Assembly: GCF_016612535.1 (NCBI RefSeq)
Contig: NZ_JAENXS010000003.1
Location: 124,001-188,000, forward strand
Direction: 5' to 3'
Source of the DNA: Bradyrhizobium diazoefficiens
GTDB taxonomy: Bacteria > Pseudomonadota > Alphaproteobacteria > Rhizobiales > Xanthobacteraceae
DNA: 64,000 bases
The notes beneath the pieces were generated by a model. It was not told the origin of the DNA. It made no database searches and worked only from the letters and a program-made list of their open reading frames with translations. The position numbers were made by a program, and so were the translations under genes. How positions within the stretch are numbered: the stretch's first letter is position 1; every line of letters begins with the position of its first letter. This document shows positions 24,903-34,946 of the stretch, piece by piece.

Positions 24903-27900
24903 TCACCCCAGCCGCCCCGCGCTGTGCGCGAGCAACGTGTACACCAGGCCCGTTTCCGAGGTCAGGTGGCTGCGCAGTTCCTGCGGGCCGCGGCCGTCGC
25001 GGGCGACTTCGTCGAGCAGGCGTTCGAACTCGCCGATGTAGCGGTCGACCGTGCCCTTGAAGTTGCGGTCGGCGCGGTACTTGCGGGCGACCTCGTCGAA
25101 GGCTTTCTGGCCGGCGGGCGTGTACAGGCGCTTGGTGAAGGCCTTGTTCTCGCCGCGCTGGTAGCGGTCCCACATCTCGGAGGCGAGGTTGCGGTCCATC
25201 AGCCGGCCGATGTCGAGCGACAGCGATTCCAGCGGATTGCCGCTGCTCTGCGGGGCCTGCGGCTGCGGAGCGGGTGCAGCCTGGCGGGCACGCGGGGCCT
25301 CACGACCGGTCGGAGCAGCCTGGTGGGCGTCGGTGCGGTTCAACAGATCCGACAGCCAGCCGTCGCGGCCCTGGTCGTTGCCGCCCGGAGCAACCGGCGG
25401 CGCCTCGGTGCGACGCGAGGCGGGCACGCCGAGGTCCGGCGGCGGCAAGGTCGCGGCGCTGGCGCTTTCGCGGGCGCGGGTCTCGCTGCCACGACCGCCG
25501 GCAGTTGCCATCATCGGCTCTTCCTGTCGCTGGACGGCGACAGAAGAGCGGCCCGTCGTGGTGACGTCGAGGCCGCGGCCGTGCTGGGCCACGATGCGGT
25601 TGAGCTCGGCGAGTGCTTCGATCTGATCGACGATCACCTTGCGCATCTGCGCAGTGCTCTCGGCGGCCTCCTGCGGCATCTCGAGCACGCCGCGGCGCAG
25701 CTCGTTGCGGGTGGCTTCGAGCTCGTTATGCATCTCGAACGCCATCTGCTTCATGCTGGAGACGAGGTTGCCGAACTTCTCGGCCGACTGCTTGAACATC
25801 GCATCCGCCTCGTCGGTGGTCTGGCGGTAGATGTCGTGCATGGTCTCGACGGTCTGCCGGTGCTCCTCTTCGGACGCGGCCCGCACCGCCTCGAACTGGC
25901 GGGTGATCGCGGCCGAGCCAGCGCCGGCGGTCTCCGCGACCACGCGGGCGATGTCGCGGGCACGCTCTTCGGCGGCGGCCAGCGATTCATCGAGCAGTCC
26001 GGTGAAGCGCGACAGGCGCTGGTCGAGATCGGTGGTGCGCAGGTCGATGGTGGTGACGAGTGATTCCAGCGCCTGCTTGCGCTCGGCGAGTGAGGCGGTG
26101 GTGTTCTTGTTGCTCTGCTCCACGACCTGGGCGGCATCGACGAGCGCCTTGCCGTGCGCGTCGAACTGGGTCGACAGCTCGCCGAGATCCTGGAGCGCCC
26201 GCGTGGTCTTGGTGTTGAAGACGTTGAGTTGGTCTTCCAGGTTCTGCGTCGCTGCGCCGTTGCGCGAGGTGACGTCGTTCATCGCCGAGACGAAGTCGGC
26301 GACGCGCGTCACCAGCGCCCGCTCGAGCGAGTTGAGGTTGTCGTGGGCACCGGTCAGCACCTCCTGGAGCAGGATGTTGCCTTCGCGCAGGCGCTCGAAC
26401 AGGGCCACCGTGTCGGTGCGCAGGATCTTGCTGGTCTCCTGCATCTCGGTGACGGCCGCGATCGAGACCTGGCGCGACTGGTCGATCGCCGCGCGCGAGG
26501 CTTGCTCGAGGTCCTTGAGCGACCTGCCGACCGCGCTGGTTGCGACCTCGCTCGCCGAGTTGATGGTGCGGGCCACCTCGTTGCCGTTGCCCATCATGGT
26601 CTGCGAGAAGGCCTGGCCGCGCGTCTCGATCGACTTCAGCGCGTCGGAGGTAACGCGGTCGATGTCGAGCGTGAGCTGGCTGGTCTTCGAGCCGATCGCG
26701 TCCACGAGCGAGCCGCGCTTGGCGTCGATCATGTTCGAGAGGCGGTCGGCCTGCTGCTGCACATAGGTGACGATCTCGTCGGTCTTGCCGGTCATGGCCT
26801 GGCCGAAGCTGCTCGATGCGGCGAGCACCGAACGCTCGACGTCGGCCGAGCTCGACTTGACCCGCGAACTCGCCTCGTTGGAGGCGGAGATCAGTGCGTT
26901 CTGGGCGTTGAGCGCGCTGGTCTGGATGTCGTTGGTCGCGTTCGCCGTGGCCGAGCTCAGCGCGCGCTCGATCTCGGTCGAGATCGTGCGGATCTGGCTC
27001 GCGGCATCCGCCGAGGTCGAGGTCAGCGAGGTCTGTGCCTCGCGTGCACTGTTGAGGATGGTCGAAGCGGTGTCGGCGCCGACCGCGGTCAGCGTGCGCT
27101 CGATGTCCGTCGTCAGCGACTTGATCTGGCTCGCCGCGTCGGTCGATGCTGATATCAGCGTACCCTGGGCCTCGCGCACGCCGCTGGTGAGCGCCTCGAT
27201 GGTGGCGCCGCCGGCGGTCGCCAGCGCGCGCTGCATCTCGGCCGCGAGCGAACGGACCTGGCCGGTCTGCTCGGCCGAGACCGCGAGCAGGGTGCTTTGG
27301 GCGTCGCGGGCGCTGGTCGTGATCGTCTCGGCGGTGGTCTGGCCGACCTGCGAGAGCGAGCGGTGCACTTCGGCCGCGAGCGACTTGACCTGGCTCGCCG
27401 CGTCCGAGGACGCGTTGACCAGCGTGCTCTGGGCGTCACGCGCGCCGGTCATGATGGACTCGGCCGTCGCGGTGCCCGCCATCGAGAGCGAGCGCTGCAC
27501 GTCGGAGGACAGCGCCTTGATCTGGTTGGCGGTCTCGGTCGAAGCCGCGATCAGCGTGCCCTGCGCATCGCGGGCGCCGGCGGTGATCGATTCCGCCGTG
27601 GCGGTACCGGCCAGCGACAGCGAGCGCTGTACGTCGGCGGTGAGGGTCTTGACGTGGTTGGCCGCGTCCGAAGAGGCGGTGACGAGCGTGGTCTGCACCT
27701 CGCGGGCGCCGGCCAGGATCGAGGCCGAGGTGGCCGAGCCTGCCGCGGACAGCGTGCGCTCGACGTCCGCCGAGAGCGACTTGATCTGGTTGGACGCATC
27801 GCCCGAGGCCGAGACCAGGGTCGACTGCGCCTCGCGGGCGCTGGTCAGGATCGAGTTCGCCGCACCGGTACCGACCGCGGTCAGTGCGCGCTCGACCTCG

Positions 27901-30617
27901 GCGGAGGTCATCTTGAGCTGGGCGTTGACGTCGGAGGAGACCGTCATCAGCGACTGCTGCGCGGTGCGCGCACCGGTCTGGATCGTCTCGCTGGTGTTGA
28001 CCACGAGGTTGGTGAGCGAGCGCTCGGCGTCTTCCACATGCGAACGGATCGCGGTCGAGATCATCTCGGCGCGGGACATCATGTCCTCGCTGGCCTGGCG
28101 TCCGCTGCTCTCGATGCGGCCGGCGACGGCTTCGACACGCGAGCCGAGCAGGTCTTCGAACTGCGCCACGCGCACGTCGATGTCGTTGGCGACGGAGCCG
28201 ACCTTGGTCTCGATTGCCTGGTGGATGTCCTGGAAGCGCGCCGTGACCGTGTCGGTCAGATGCATGCTGCGGCCGTCGATGACCTCGGTGACGCCGGTGA
28301 TGCGGCGGTCGACCGCGTCGATCGCCTGAGCGGTGCCGTCCGTGAGCGTCGAGGTCAGGAGGGTGAGGCGGGTGTCGATCGACTGCACGGCCTGCGAGGC
28401 GCCGTTGGTCAGCGCGGTGGTCAGGTAGGTCAGGCGGGAGTCAATGGATTCGAGCGCTTGCGTCGCGCCGCCGGTGAGCGTCGTGGTGAGGTGGGTCAGG
28501 CGCGTATCGATGGACTGGATCGACTGCGAGGCGCCGTCGGTGAGCGTCATCGTGAGGTCGGTGAGGCGGGAGTCGATGGACTCGAGCGCCTGCGCCGCGC
28601 CGCCCGTGAGCGTCGTGGTGAGGTGGGTGAGGCGTGAGTCGATCGACTGGATTGCCTGCGTCGCACCGTCGGTCAGTGTCGTGGACAGCGTATTGAGACG
28701 TCCGTCGATAGTCTCGGTGACGGACTTCGCACGCGCATCGAACGACTGCTCGAGCGCGCCGACGCGGCCGCCGAGCTGCTCGTCGAAGGTCTTGATGTGG
28801 CCTTCGATCGTGCCATCGAGGTTCGAGATCTTGCCGTTCAGCGAGGCGTCGAGGTTGGTGACGCGCTCGCCGAGCGTGGTTTCGAACTGCACCAGGCGCT
28901 GGTCGAGGGTCGCGGTGATTTCACCGCCGCTGGACGTGATGCGAGTGTCGAAATTGTCGACATAGGTCTTCAGCGACTCATGGATGTCCTGCGTGCGCTG
29001 GCCCATGCGCTCGACGATCTCGCCGCCGAAGGTCTTCACGGTGCGGTCGAACTCGGAGATGTGGCGCGTGATCAGGGCCCCCAGGGTGCCGGAATCGCGG
29101 GCGAACTTCTCGACCAGCTCGGAACCCTGGTTCTTCACCAGCTCGTCGAATGCGCTCATCTGCAGCGACAGCGAGTCGTGCGCGGTCTCGGTCTGGCTGA
29201 CGACCTTGGCGACGAGGGTGTTGACGGTGGCGTCGAGCGCCTCGCTCGCCTTGTCGCCGGAGGTCATGATCTGGCCGGCGAGGCGGTTGCCGGCGTCGTC
29301 GATCTTGGCGGAGATGTCGTTGGAGCGCAGCTCGAGCTCGAGCAGCAGCGAGTCCGACGAATTCTTGAGGCTGTCGTGCACCTGCTCAGTGCGCTCGGAA
29401 ATGCCGTCGACGATCGCGGCGGAACGCTGCTCGAACTCGCCGGTGATGCGGTCGATGCGCTCGTTCAGCATCTCGTGGACGCGGTCGGCGAGGTCGACGA
29501 ACTCGTCGTGGACATGGCCGGTCTTGAAATTGAGGCTGGTGGTCAGCCGCTCGCTGGCGTCGAGCACCGCGCGCGTGGTCTCGGAGCTGGCCTCCTCGAG
29601 GCGGTCGAGCAGGTCGCCGCCGCGCTCGCCGAGCGCCAGGATCATGTTGTCGCCGGCGTGGCTCAGCGCGCCGGTGATGTGGGCGCCGCGCTCTTCCAGC
29701 GCGCCGGTGATGGACTTCGCGACCTCGTCGACGCGCGAGGCGATCGCGTCCGAGATCAGCGCGATGTCGTGGCGCAGGTCGATCTGCACGCCGGAAATGG
29801 CGCTGCGGACCTGCTCGGCCTGGCCGACCAGATTGTCGCGCTGATGCGCGATGTCCTGGAGCAGGGCACGGATGCGCACTTCGTTATCCGAATAGGCGCG
29901 CTCCAGCGCCGCGACTTCGTTGGCGACCAGCGTCTCCAGCTCGCCGGCGCGCGCGATCGCGCGCTCGATGCCGTCGCCCATCGCCGCGACCTCGCGGCGG
30001 ATGGCTTGGCCGACAGTGACCATGGAATCGGACGCCGAGCCTTCCGGCTCGGAGAAGCGGATCGCGACCTGCGCCATCGCCTGTGCGACCTGGCTCATCT
30101 GCTGGCCGCGCCAGACCAGGCTCGCGAGGAAGTAGAACAGCATGATGGGCGCGAAGAACATCGTGACGAGGCCGGCGATCGCCAGCACGCCGCCGCTCTG
30201 GCCCATGGCGGCCTGGATCGAGGGCAGGAAGCCGATCGTCAGCGCAGCGCAGGCGGCGAGCCAGACGACGGTGAAGATGGTTGCGCCGGTGTAGATGTTG
30301 CGGGTAGGGCGGCCCGTCTGCAGCGACTGCAGCAGCTGGCCGATGGTCTCGCGATCGTCATTGGCGGCGCGGCGCGACGAGCGCGGTTCCTCGACCGTGT
30401 CGAACACGGTGGCGCGCTCGTTGGCGGCAGGGCGCGGCTCGAAGGTCGGCTCGTCGAACATGGGAGGCGCGGGCGGCGCGACCGGGGGCGCCGTTTCGCC
30501 GCGCATTGATGCGTTGCGGCTGGTATCCGCAGCCGTGTCGCTGATGTTCAGGGCTTCCTGGATTGCAGAAAGCGCAACTTCCGTGGGATCTTTGGCCTTT
30601 TTCGGAGTGTTTGCCAT
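24903..30617 (-). CDS. Giant membrane-anchored coiled-coil protein, probable growth-pole-ring (GPR)-type polarity protein
   Basis: 1904 residues. Residues 1-100 are acidic/proline-rich; two membrane helices follow (TGATIFTVVWLAACAALTIG and AGLVTMFFAPIMLFYFLASL, near 110-170). Nearly all of 180-1650 is predicted helix with apolipoprotein A1/A4/E-like periodicity, including six tandem 22-residue units (DNA 28287-28682) and eight 44-residue units plus a partial ninth (DNA 26814-27944). The C-terminal 250 residues include a Pro/Ala-rich linker and a globular end (SLDIGRLMDRNLASEMWDRY). Size, N-terminal anchor and apolipoprotein-like repeats fit the GPR protein of Agrobacterium, which forms a ring at the growing pole; homology is inferred from architecture. 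A CtrA-type box lies upstream. Confidence 0.85.
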   Translation of the reverse strand: MANTPKKAKDPTEVALSAIQEALNISDTAADTSRNASMRGETAPPVAPPAPPMFDEPTFEPRPAANERATVFDTVEEPRSSRRAANDDRETIGQLLQSLQTGRPTRNIYTGATIFTVVWLAACAALTIGFLPSIQAAMGQSGGVLAIAGLVTMFFAPIMLFYFLASLVWRGQQMSQVAQAMAQVAIRFSEPEGSASDSMVTVGQAIRREVAAMGDGIERAIARAGELETLVANEVAALERAYSDNEVRIRALLQDIAHQRDNLVGQAEQVRSAISGVQIDLRHDIALISDAIASRVDEVAKSITGALEERGAHITGALSHAGDNMILALGERGGDLLDRLEEASSETTRAVLDASERLTTSLNFKTGHVHDEFVDLADRVHEMLNERIDRITGEFEQRSAAIVDGISERTEQVHDSLKNSSDSLLLELELRSNDISAKIDDAGNRLAGQIMTSGDKASEALDATVNTLVAKVVSQTETAHDSLSLQMSAFDELVKNQGSELVEKFARDSGTLGALITRHISEFDRTVKTFGGEIVERMGQRTQDIHESLKTYVDNFDTRITSSGGEITATLDQRLVQFETTLGERVTNLDASLNGKISNLDGTIEGHIKTFDEQLGGRVGALEQSFDARAKSVTETIDGRLNTLSTTLTDGATQAIQSIDSRLTHLTTTLTGGAAQALESIDSRLTDLTMTLTDGASQSIQSIDTRLTHLTTTLTGGATQALESIDSRLTYLTTALTNGASQAVQSIDTRLTLLTSTLTDGTAQAIDAVDRRITGVTEVIDGRSMHLTDTVTARFQDIHQAIETKVGSVANDIDVRVAQFEDLLGSRVEAVAGRIESSGRQASEDMMSRAEMISTAIRSHVEDAERSLTNLVVNTSETIQTGARTAQQSLMTVSSDVNAQLKMTSAEVERALTAVGTGAANSILTSAREAQSTLVSASGDASNQIKSLSADVERTLSAAGSATSASILAGAREVQTTLVTASSDAANHVKTLTADVQRSLSLAGTATAESITAGARDAQGTLIAASTETANQIKALSSDVQRSLSMAGTATAESIMTGARDAQSTLVNASSDAASQVKSLAAEVHRSLSQVGQTTAETITTSARDAQSTLLAVSAEQTGQVRSLAAEMQRALATAGGATIEALTSGVREAQGTLISASTDAASQIKSLTTDIERTLTAVGADTASTILNSAREAQTSLTSTSADAASQIRTISTEIERALSSATANATNDIQTSALNAQNALISASNEASSRVKSSSADVERSVLAASSSFGQAMTGKTDEIVTYVQQQADRLSNMIDAKRGSLVDAIGSKTSQLTLDIDRVTSDALKSIETRGQAFSQTMMGNGNEVARTINSASEVATSAVGRSLKDLEQASRAAIDQSRQVSIAAVTEMQETSKILRTDTVALFERLREGNILLQEVLTGAHDNLNSLERALVTRVADFVSAMNDVTSRNGAATQNLEDQLNVFNTKTTRALQDLGELSTQFDAHGKALVDAAQVVEQSNKNTTASLAERKQALESLVTTIDLRTTDLDQRLSRFTGLLDESLAAAEERARDIARVVAETAGAGSAAITRQFEAVRAASEEEHRQTVETMHDIYRQTTDEADAMFKQSAEKFGNLVSSMKQMAFEMHNELEATRNELRRGVLEMPQEAAESTAQMRKVIVDQIEALAELNRIVAQHGRGLDVTTTGRSSVAVQRQEEPMMATAGGRGSETRARESASAATLPPPDLGVPASRRTEAPPVAPGGNDQGRDGWLSDLLNRTDAHQAAPTGREAPRARQAAPAPQPQAPQSSGNPLESLSLDIGRLMDRNLASEMWDRYQRGENKAFTKRLYTPAGQKAFDEVARKYRADRNFKGTVDRYIGEFERLLDEVARDGRGPQELRSHLTSETGLVYTLLAHSAGRLG
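26889..27944 (-). repeat. Eight tandem 44-residue (132-base) coding repeats
   Basis: Units read as (S/T)AS(S/T)DAAxQIKSLxADV, then ERxLxxAGxATAxSIxxGAR, then xAQxTLV. Unit boundaries follow every 132 bases; a partial ninth unit runs to about 26814. Forty-four residues is twice the 22-residue period seen elsewhere in the same protein. Confidence 0.85.
28287..28682 (-). repeat. Six tandem 22-residue (66-base) coding repeats
   Basis: Units read TTLTxGAxQAxxSIDSRLTxL plus T, alternating between TDGA..AIQSID and TGGA..ALESID forms, so the array may have grown by duplication of a 132-base pair of units. The DNA units are also closely alike. Confidence 0.88.
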
Positions 30618-31013
30618 GGTCAGTCCGAGCCCTCGTTACTTGTACGCGTCCCCCGCGAGCCCTGCGCGCTACGCAAGCCCACAGACCGGATCATGCCGCT
30701 TGCGCGGATCTCCGAGCCGTCCCCACCCGGACGGCTTGTCCGCCAATTTCCAAAACATCCTATTGGCAGAGCGTCGCGAATGAAATGCCCGCGATTAATA
30801 CAATCTTAATCATCGTTAACAGGATCGCGCCGTAACGCCTTAGCCCTAAATGAAATTCTCCACGGAACTCGGCAGATTGCGGCAACTTTTCGTCAATAAA
30901 CGGGCGGATTTGCGCAAAACGAGCCGAACACTTCGTTAACCATTTCCGTGCATGGGTGAGGTGAAAGCTCACCGCCGGACCGGCGGAACATCCGCGATGC
31001 CGGGGCCCGCGCC
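30618..31013. other. Divergent regulatory region between the giant coiled-coil gene and the Hpt gene
   Basis: 396 bases, AT-rich in its middle (about 30780-30950) relative to the surroundings. It holds a full CtrA-type box, a third TTAA six bases further on, and a TTAACCAT half-site. No open frame with coding character. Confidence 0.6.
30795..30809. promoter_or_regulatory. CtrA-type binding site, TTAA-N7-TTAA
   Basis: TTAATACAATCTTAA is an exact match to the CtrA consensus of alphaproteobacteria, 178 bases upstream of the giant coiled-coil start codon. Another TTAA follows at 30816-30819. A half-site TTAACCAT is at 30936-30943, nearer the Hpt gene. The match is seen; binding is inferred. Confidence 0.55.
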
Positions 31014-31388
31014 ATGACGCCTGAACTGCAACGGATGGACTGGATGCCCTCGCCCCCGCTTGCGCCCATCGACAGCCCGCTCGATCTCGACCATCTCTCG
31101 CGCATGACGCTCGGCGACGTCGAGCTCGAGCAGGAAGTGCTCGCCATGTTCGCCGAGCAAGCGGTTCGCCTGCTCGCGGCGATGGCGGCGCTGCCGGCGG
31201 ATACCGGGGCGCTTGCGCACAAGCTCAAGGGCTCGGCGCGCGGGATCGGCGCCTTTGCCGTCGCGGATGCGGCTGCGAGCCTCGAGGCCGCCGCCAGGAC
31301 CGGCCACAACCGGCCCCATGCTTTGGCGGTGCTGAAAGAGGCGGTGGCCGAGGTCCGCGCCACCATCGCGGCGATCCTGAAGCACTAG
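31014..31388 (+). CDS. Histidine phosphotransfer (Hpt) domain protein
   Basis: 124 residues, all one Hpt four-helix domain with a short N-terminal tail. The phosphorylated histidine is His69 in GALAHKLKGSARGIGAF. Cytosolic relay between a hybrid kinase receiver and a response regulator; no partner is adjacent, though the hybrid kinase at 9.2-11.1 kb is one candidate among many. Starts at 31014, 31035 or 31044 are all possible. Divergent from the giant coiled-coil gene, sharing its regulatory region. Confidence 0.87.
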   Translation: MTPELQRMDWMPSPPLAPIDSPLDLDHLSRMTLGDVELEQEVLAMFAEQAVRLLAAMAALPADTGALAHKLKGSARGIGAFAVADAAASLEAAARTGHNRPHALAVLKEAVAEVRATIAAILKH

Positions 31389-31430
31389 GCGACGACCTGC
31401 GGCTCCCGGTGGTCCTGCGCACTAGCCTTT

Positions 31431-31485
31431 TGTTTTGACGCGTTTTCCTTAGGCGAACCGGTACTCACTTCGCTTGAAAACGCTA
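31431..31485. repeat. Palindromic intergenic repeat, family D, copy 2
   Basis: GCGTTTTC (31440-31447) and GAAAACGC (31476-31483) bracket GGCGAACCGGTACTCACTTC. Same element as 14382-14436 with changes on both arms that keep pairing. Confidence 0.7.
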
Positions 31486-31561
31486 TGGCGCGGTCCTGAG
31501 CGACCCGTTATAGGACAGCCCGGACCCTCCTTTTTCCCAGATCGCGGCAGCACGAGCACAC

Positions 31562-31882
31562 ATGGCCAAAATTCACTTTGTCGATCACAAGGGCGAAACC
31601 CGCACGGTGGACGTCGAGAACGGCGCGACCGTGATGGAAGCCGCCATCCGCAACAGCATTCCCGGCATCGAAGCCGAATGCGGTGGCGCCTGCGCCTGCG
31701 CGACCTGCCATGTCTATGTCGACGAAGCCTGGCGCGAGAAGGTCGGCAGCCCGACGCCGATGGAAGAGGACATGCTCGACTTCGGCTTCGACGTGCGCCC
31801 GAACTCGCGCCTGTCCTGCCAGATCAAGGTCTCCGACGAGCTCGACGGGCTCGTGGTGGCGACGCCGGAACGCCAGGCCTGA
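31562..31882 (+). CDS. Adrenodoxin-type 2Fe-2S ferredoxin
   Basis: 106 residues. Cluster ligands Cys40, Cys46, Cys49 and Cys86 ([15 protein letters not shown] then RLSCQIKV) follow the C-x5-C-x2-C...C pattern of adrenodoxin/FdVI-type ferredoxins, which feed electrons to cytochrome P450s, Fe-S assembly or oxygenases. The acidic C-terminal half fits binding to a flavoprotein reductase. A ferredoxin-NADP reductase is encoded 660 bases downstream on the same strand, separated by an opposite-strand thioesterase; it is a plausible reductase. Confidence 0.92.
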   Translation: MAKIHFVDHKGETRTVDVENGATVMEAAIRNSIPGIEAECGGACACATCHVYVDEAWREKVGSPTPMEEDMLDFGFDVRPNSRLSCQIKVSDELDGLVVATPERQA

Positions 31883-31896
31883 TCCGCCCAACCTAT

Positions 31897-32364
31897 TCAA
31901 GTGCTCGGCGGCGCGACCTCGATGCCGCGCTTGTGCCAGGGTTTGAATTTCTCGATCACCTCCGCGGTCAGCGGGGCCGGCCGGCGCGCCGCCTCGTCGA
32001 GCAGGACGCCGACCGAATTCGCTGAGGCAATACATTTCCCGTTCGAAAACACGACCTGCTCGAAGGTCACTGACGTCCGTCCGAGCTTGACCACGCCGAG
32101 GCCGAGCTCGATCGTGTTCGGCCAGTGCAGCTCGGCGCGGAAATGGATGTCGAGCCGCACCATGATCCAGGCAAGGCCCGGCGGAGTCAGGCCGTACTCC
32201 GGGCGCTTCATCAGCGTGACGCGGCCGGTCTCGAAATACGTGGCATAGACCGCGTTGTTGACGTGCTGGTTCGGATCGAGGTCGCCGAAGCGGACGTTGT
32301 CGCTCAGGCGAAAAGGGAGGTCCTCCAGGCGCGGCGTCGTATCGAGGCGGCTTGGTGCGTTCAC
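31897..32364 (-). CDS. Hotdog-fold acyl-CoA thioesterase
   Basis: 155 residues, start codon GTG. Fits the 4-hydroxybenzoyl-CoA thioesterase/YbgC type: VRFGDLDPNQHVNNAVYATY holds the D-x6-HVNN active-site block, and LDIHFRAELHWPNTIELG the central strand. Hydrolyses a CoA thioester in the cytosol; substrate unknown. Faces the ferredoxin gene, whose stop is 14 bases away, and is divergent from the ferredoxin-NADP reductase gene. Confidence 0.87.
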   Translation of the reverse strand: MNAPSRLDTTPRLEDLPFRLSDNVRFGDLDPNQHVNNAVYATYFETGRVTLMKRPEYGLTPPGLAWIMVRLDIHFRAELHWPNTIELGLGVVKLGRTSVTFEQVVFSNGKCIASANSVGVLLDEAARRPAPLTAEVIEKFKPWHKRGIEVAPPST

Positions 32365-32532
32365 CGATTGATCTCCGTCATATCGCGTCCCGTTACAGCC
32401 CAGTTATCCTGACCCGGCAAGTGGGTGCGGCTGCGGGGCGCTATCGCTTTTATGCCTTCCCTGATCCATCACCGTTGGCTAGACAGGCAAGGTCACCTCT
32501 GCCCGCCAGGCGCCGTCCAACCGACAAGATAA

Positions 32533-33570
<1,038 letters not shown>

Positions 33571-33677
33571 CCACGGTGCGAACGGGAGGCGGCACCCCAT
33601 GTTTCTGGCGCTGGAACCGTTCGCGAAATCGCCGTAGTCTGCGGCCATTGCAGTGGCGGCTTAGCAAGGTGATCATA

Positions 33678-34295
33678 ATGCGGAAACTCGTTTCCAGCTT
33701 TCGGCTGCTCACGTTCCTCGCGCTCGCGCTGTCGCTCTGTGCGGTGAGCCCGGCTGCATCGCAAGTCCCGGCTGCAGCGTCAGCGCAGCCAACCGCCGCG
33801 GGGCTCTGGCAGAAGGTCGAAGACGGCAGGCCGGTGGGCTGGTTCCTCTTCATCGATCACAACGGCATCTTCGAAGGCGTGATCGCCAAGACCTTCCCGC
33901 GTGACGGGGACGATCCGAACGAGGCCTGCACGAAATGCACCGACGATCGCAAGAACCAGCCGGTGCTCGGGCTCTCCTTCATCCGCAATATGAAACGCGA
34001 CGGATTGAAGTATGAGGGCGGCAACGTCGTCAATCCGCGCGACGGCAACATCTGGAAGGCCAAGATGACGGTGAGCCCGGACGGGCAGACGCTGACCATG
34101 CGCGGCTTTCTCGGCATTTCCCTGTTCGGCAAGGACGAGACCTGGCAGCGCCTGCCGGACGCCAGCATCGCCGAAGTCGATCCTGCCATCGTCGCCAAAT
34201 ATCTCCCCGCGCAGGCCGCCGCGACCAAGCTGCCGCCCGCGCCTGCGACCAAGAAGGGCGGCGCGATGATGATGGCGCCGGCGGCGAAGAAGTAG
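33678..34295 (+). CDS. Secreted DUF2147-type protein
   Basis: 205 residues from the ATG at 33678. Signal peptide to about residue 29 ([15 protein letters not shown]). The mature part fits DUF2147: [36 protein letters not shown], and [20 protein letters not shown] followed by FLG. The CxxC pair may form a disulfide. The Lys/Pro/Ala C-terminal tail is low complexity. Function of the family is unknown; many members are periplasmic. A hairpin terminator follows. Confidence 0.85.
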   Translation: MRKLVSSFRLLTFLALALSLCAVSPAASQVPAAASAQPTAAGLWQKVEDGRPVGWFLFIDHNGIFEGVIAKTFPRDGDDPNEACTKCTDDRKNQPVLGLSFIRNMKRDGLKYEGGNVVNPRDGNIWKAKMTVSPDGQTLTMRGFLGISLFGKDETWQRLPDASIAEVDPAIVAKYLPAQAAATKLPPAPATKKGGAMMMAPAAKK

Positions 34296-34300
34296 CGGCG

Positions 34301-34328
34301 CGCGGCGCATCCGCGCCGCGGCTTCTCG
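34301..34328 (+). terminator. Hairpin after the DUF2147 gene
   Basis: CGCGGCGC (34301-34308) pairs with GCGCCGCG (34313-34320) around ATCC, followed by GCTTCTC. Strong stem, weak T-run. Confidence 0.5.
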
Positions 34329-34358
34329 GCATCCCTCTCGCTATACCTGGAATACTGG

Positions 34359-34382
34359 ATCGCCTGATCTCGATCAGGCGAT
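34359..34382. repeat. Perfect 11-base inverted repeat
   Basis: ATCGCCTGATC (34359-34369) and GATCAGGCGAT (34372-34382) around TC, in the 277-base gap before the next small gene. May be a terminator stem without T-run, or a dimer-binding site. Confidence 0.5.
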
Positions 34383-34572
34383 GACGATAGAGTGTTGCTC
34401 ATTCTCGTTACGCCAGTAGTTCTCCGGAATGTGTGGTGGCGCCGGATTTGCATAGCTGTCGCAAAGCTGTTGGGGGAACGAGTCGCCATAGCCACGCCTG
34501 CCGCCGTTGCGCAGGGGGTGGGCGGCGTTGTCTGTCCCTCACGGCGCTGATTTCGATCCGCGGGAAGACGCT

Positions 34573-34929
34573 ATGAAACTTGCAAGATCGTTTGCGGCGA
34601 TGCTGCTGGGGCTGACGATGCTGCTGGCAACAGCGGCGCTGGCGCGCGACGACGGACGCTATGCCAACTCGCCACTGAAGCCCTGGTTCGAGAGTCTGCG
34701 CAGCGAGTACGGGCAGTGCTGCTCAGACGCCGACGGCTATGTCGTCGCCGATGTCGATTGGGAGTCCGAGCAGGGCCACTACCGCGTGCATCTCGACGAG
34801 GAATGGGTCGTCGTGCCCGACGGCGCCGTGATTAACGAGCCGAACAAGATCGGCCGCACCATGGTGTGGAAGCACTATATCGACGGCCACCCGCGCGTGC
34901 GCTGTTTCATGCCGGGCAGTATGACGTGA
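34573..34929 (+). CDS. Small secreted protein, function unknown
   Basis: 118 residues from the ATG at 34573. Signal peptide MKLARSFAAMLLGLTMLLAT through AALA. The mature 94 residues contain YGQCCSDADGYVV and a C-terminal HPRVRCFMPG, giving three cysteines, and many aromatic and acidic residues (VDWESEQGHYRVHLDEEWVV). I do not recognise a named domain; the pattern suggests a small periplasmic beta-rich protein. Alone on its strand, convergent with the aldarate gene block. Confidence 0.75.
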   Translation: MKLARSFAAMLLGLTMLLATAALARDDGRYANSPLKPWFESLRSEYGQCCSDADGYVVADVDWESEQGHYRVHLDEEWVVVPDGAVINEPNKIGRTMVWKHYIDGHPRVRCFMPGSMT

Positions 34930-34946
34930 GGTGACCTCTTTGGGCC

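Noticed and set aside
26767..28637. Long repetitive plus-strand frames opposite the giant coiled-coil gene
   Set aside because: Their repeats merely mirror the 44- and 22-residue repeats of the real minus-strand gene.
26889..28682. CRISPR-like array
   Set aside because: Units are contiguous, in frame and coding, with no spacers.
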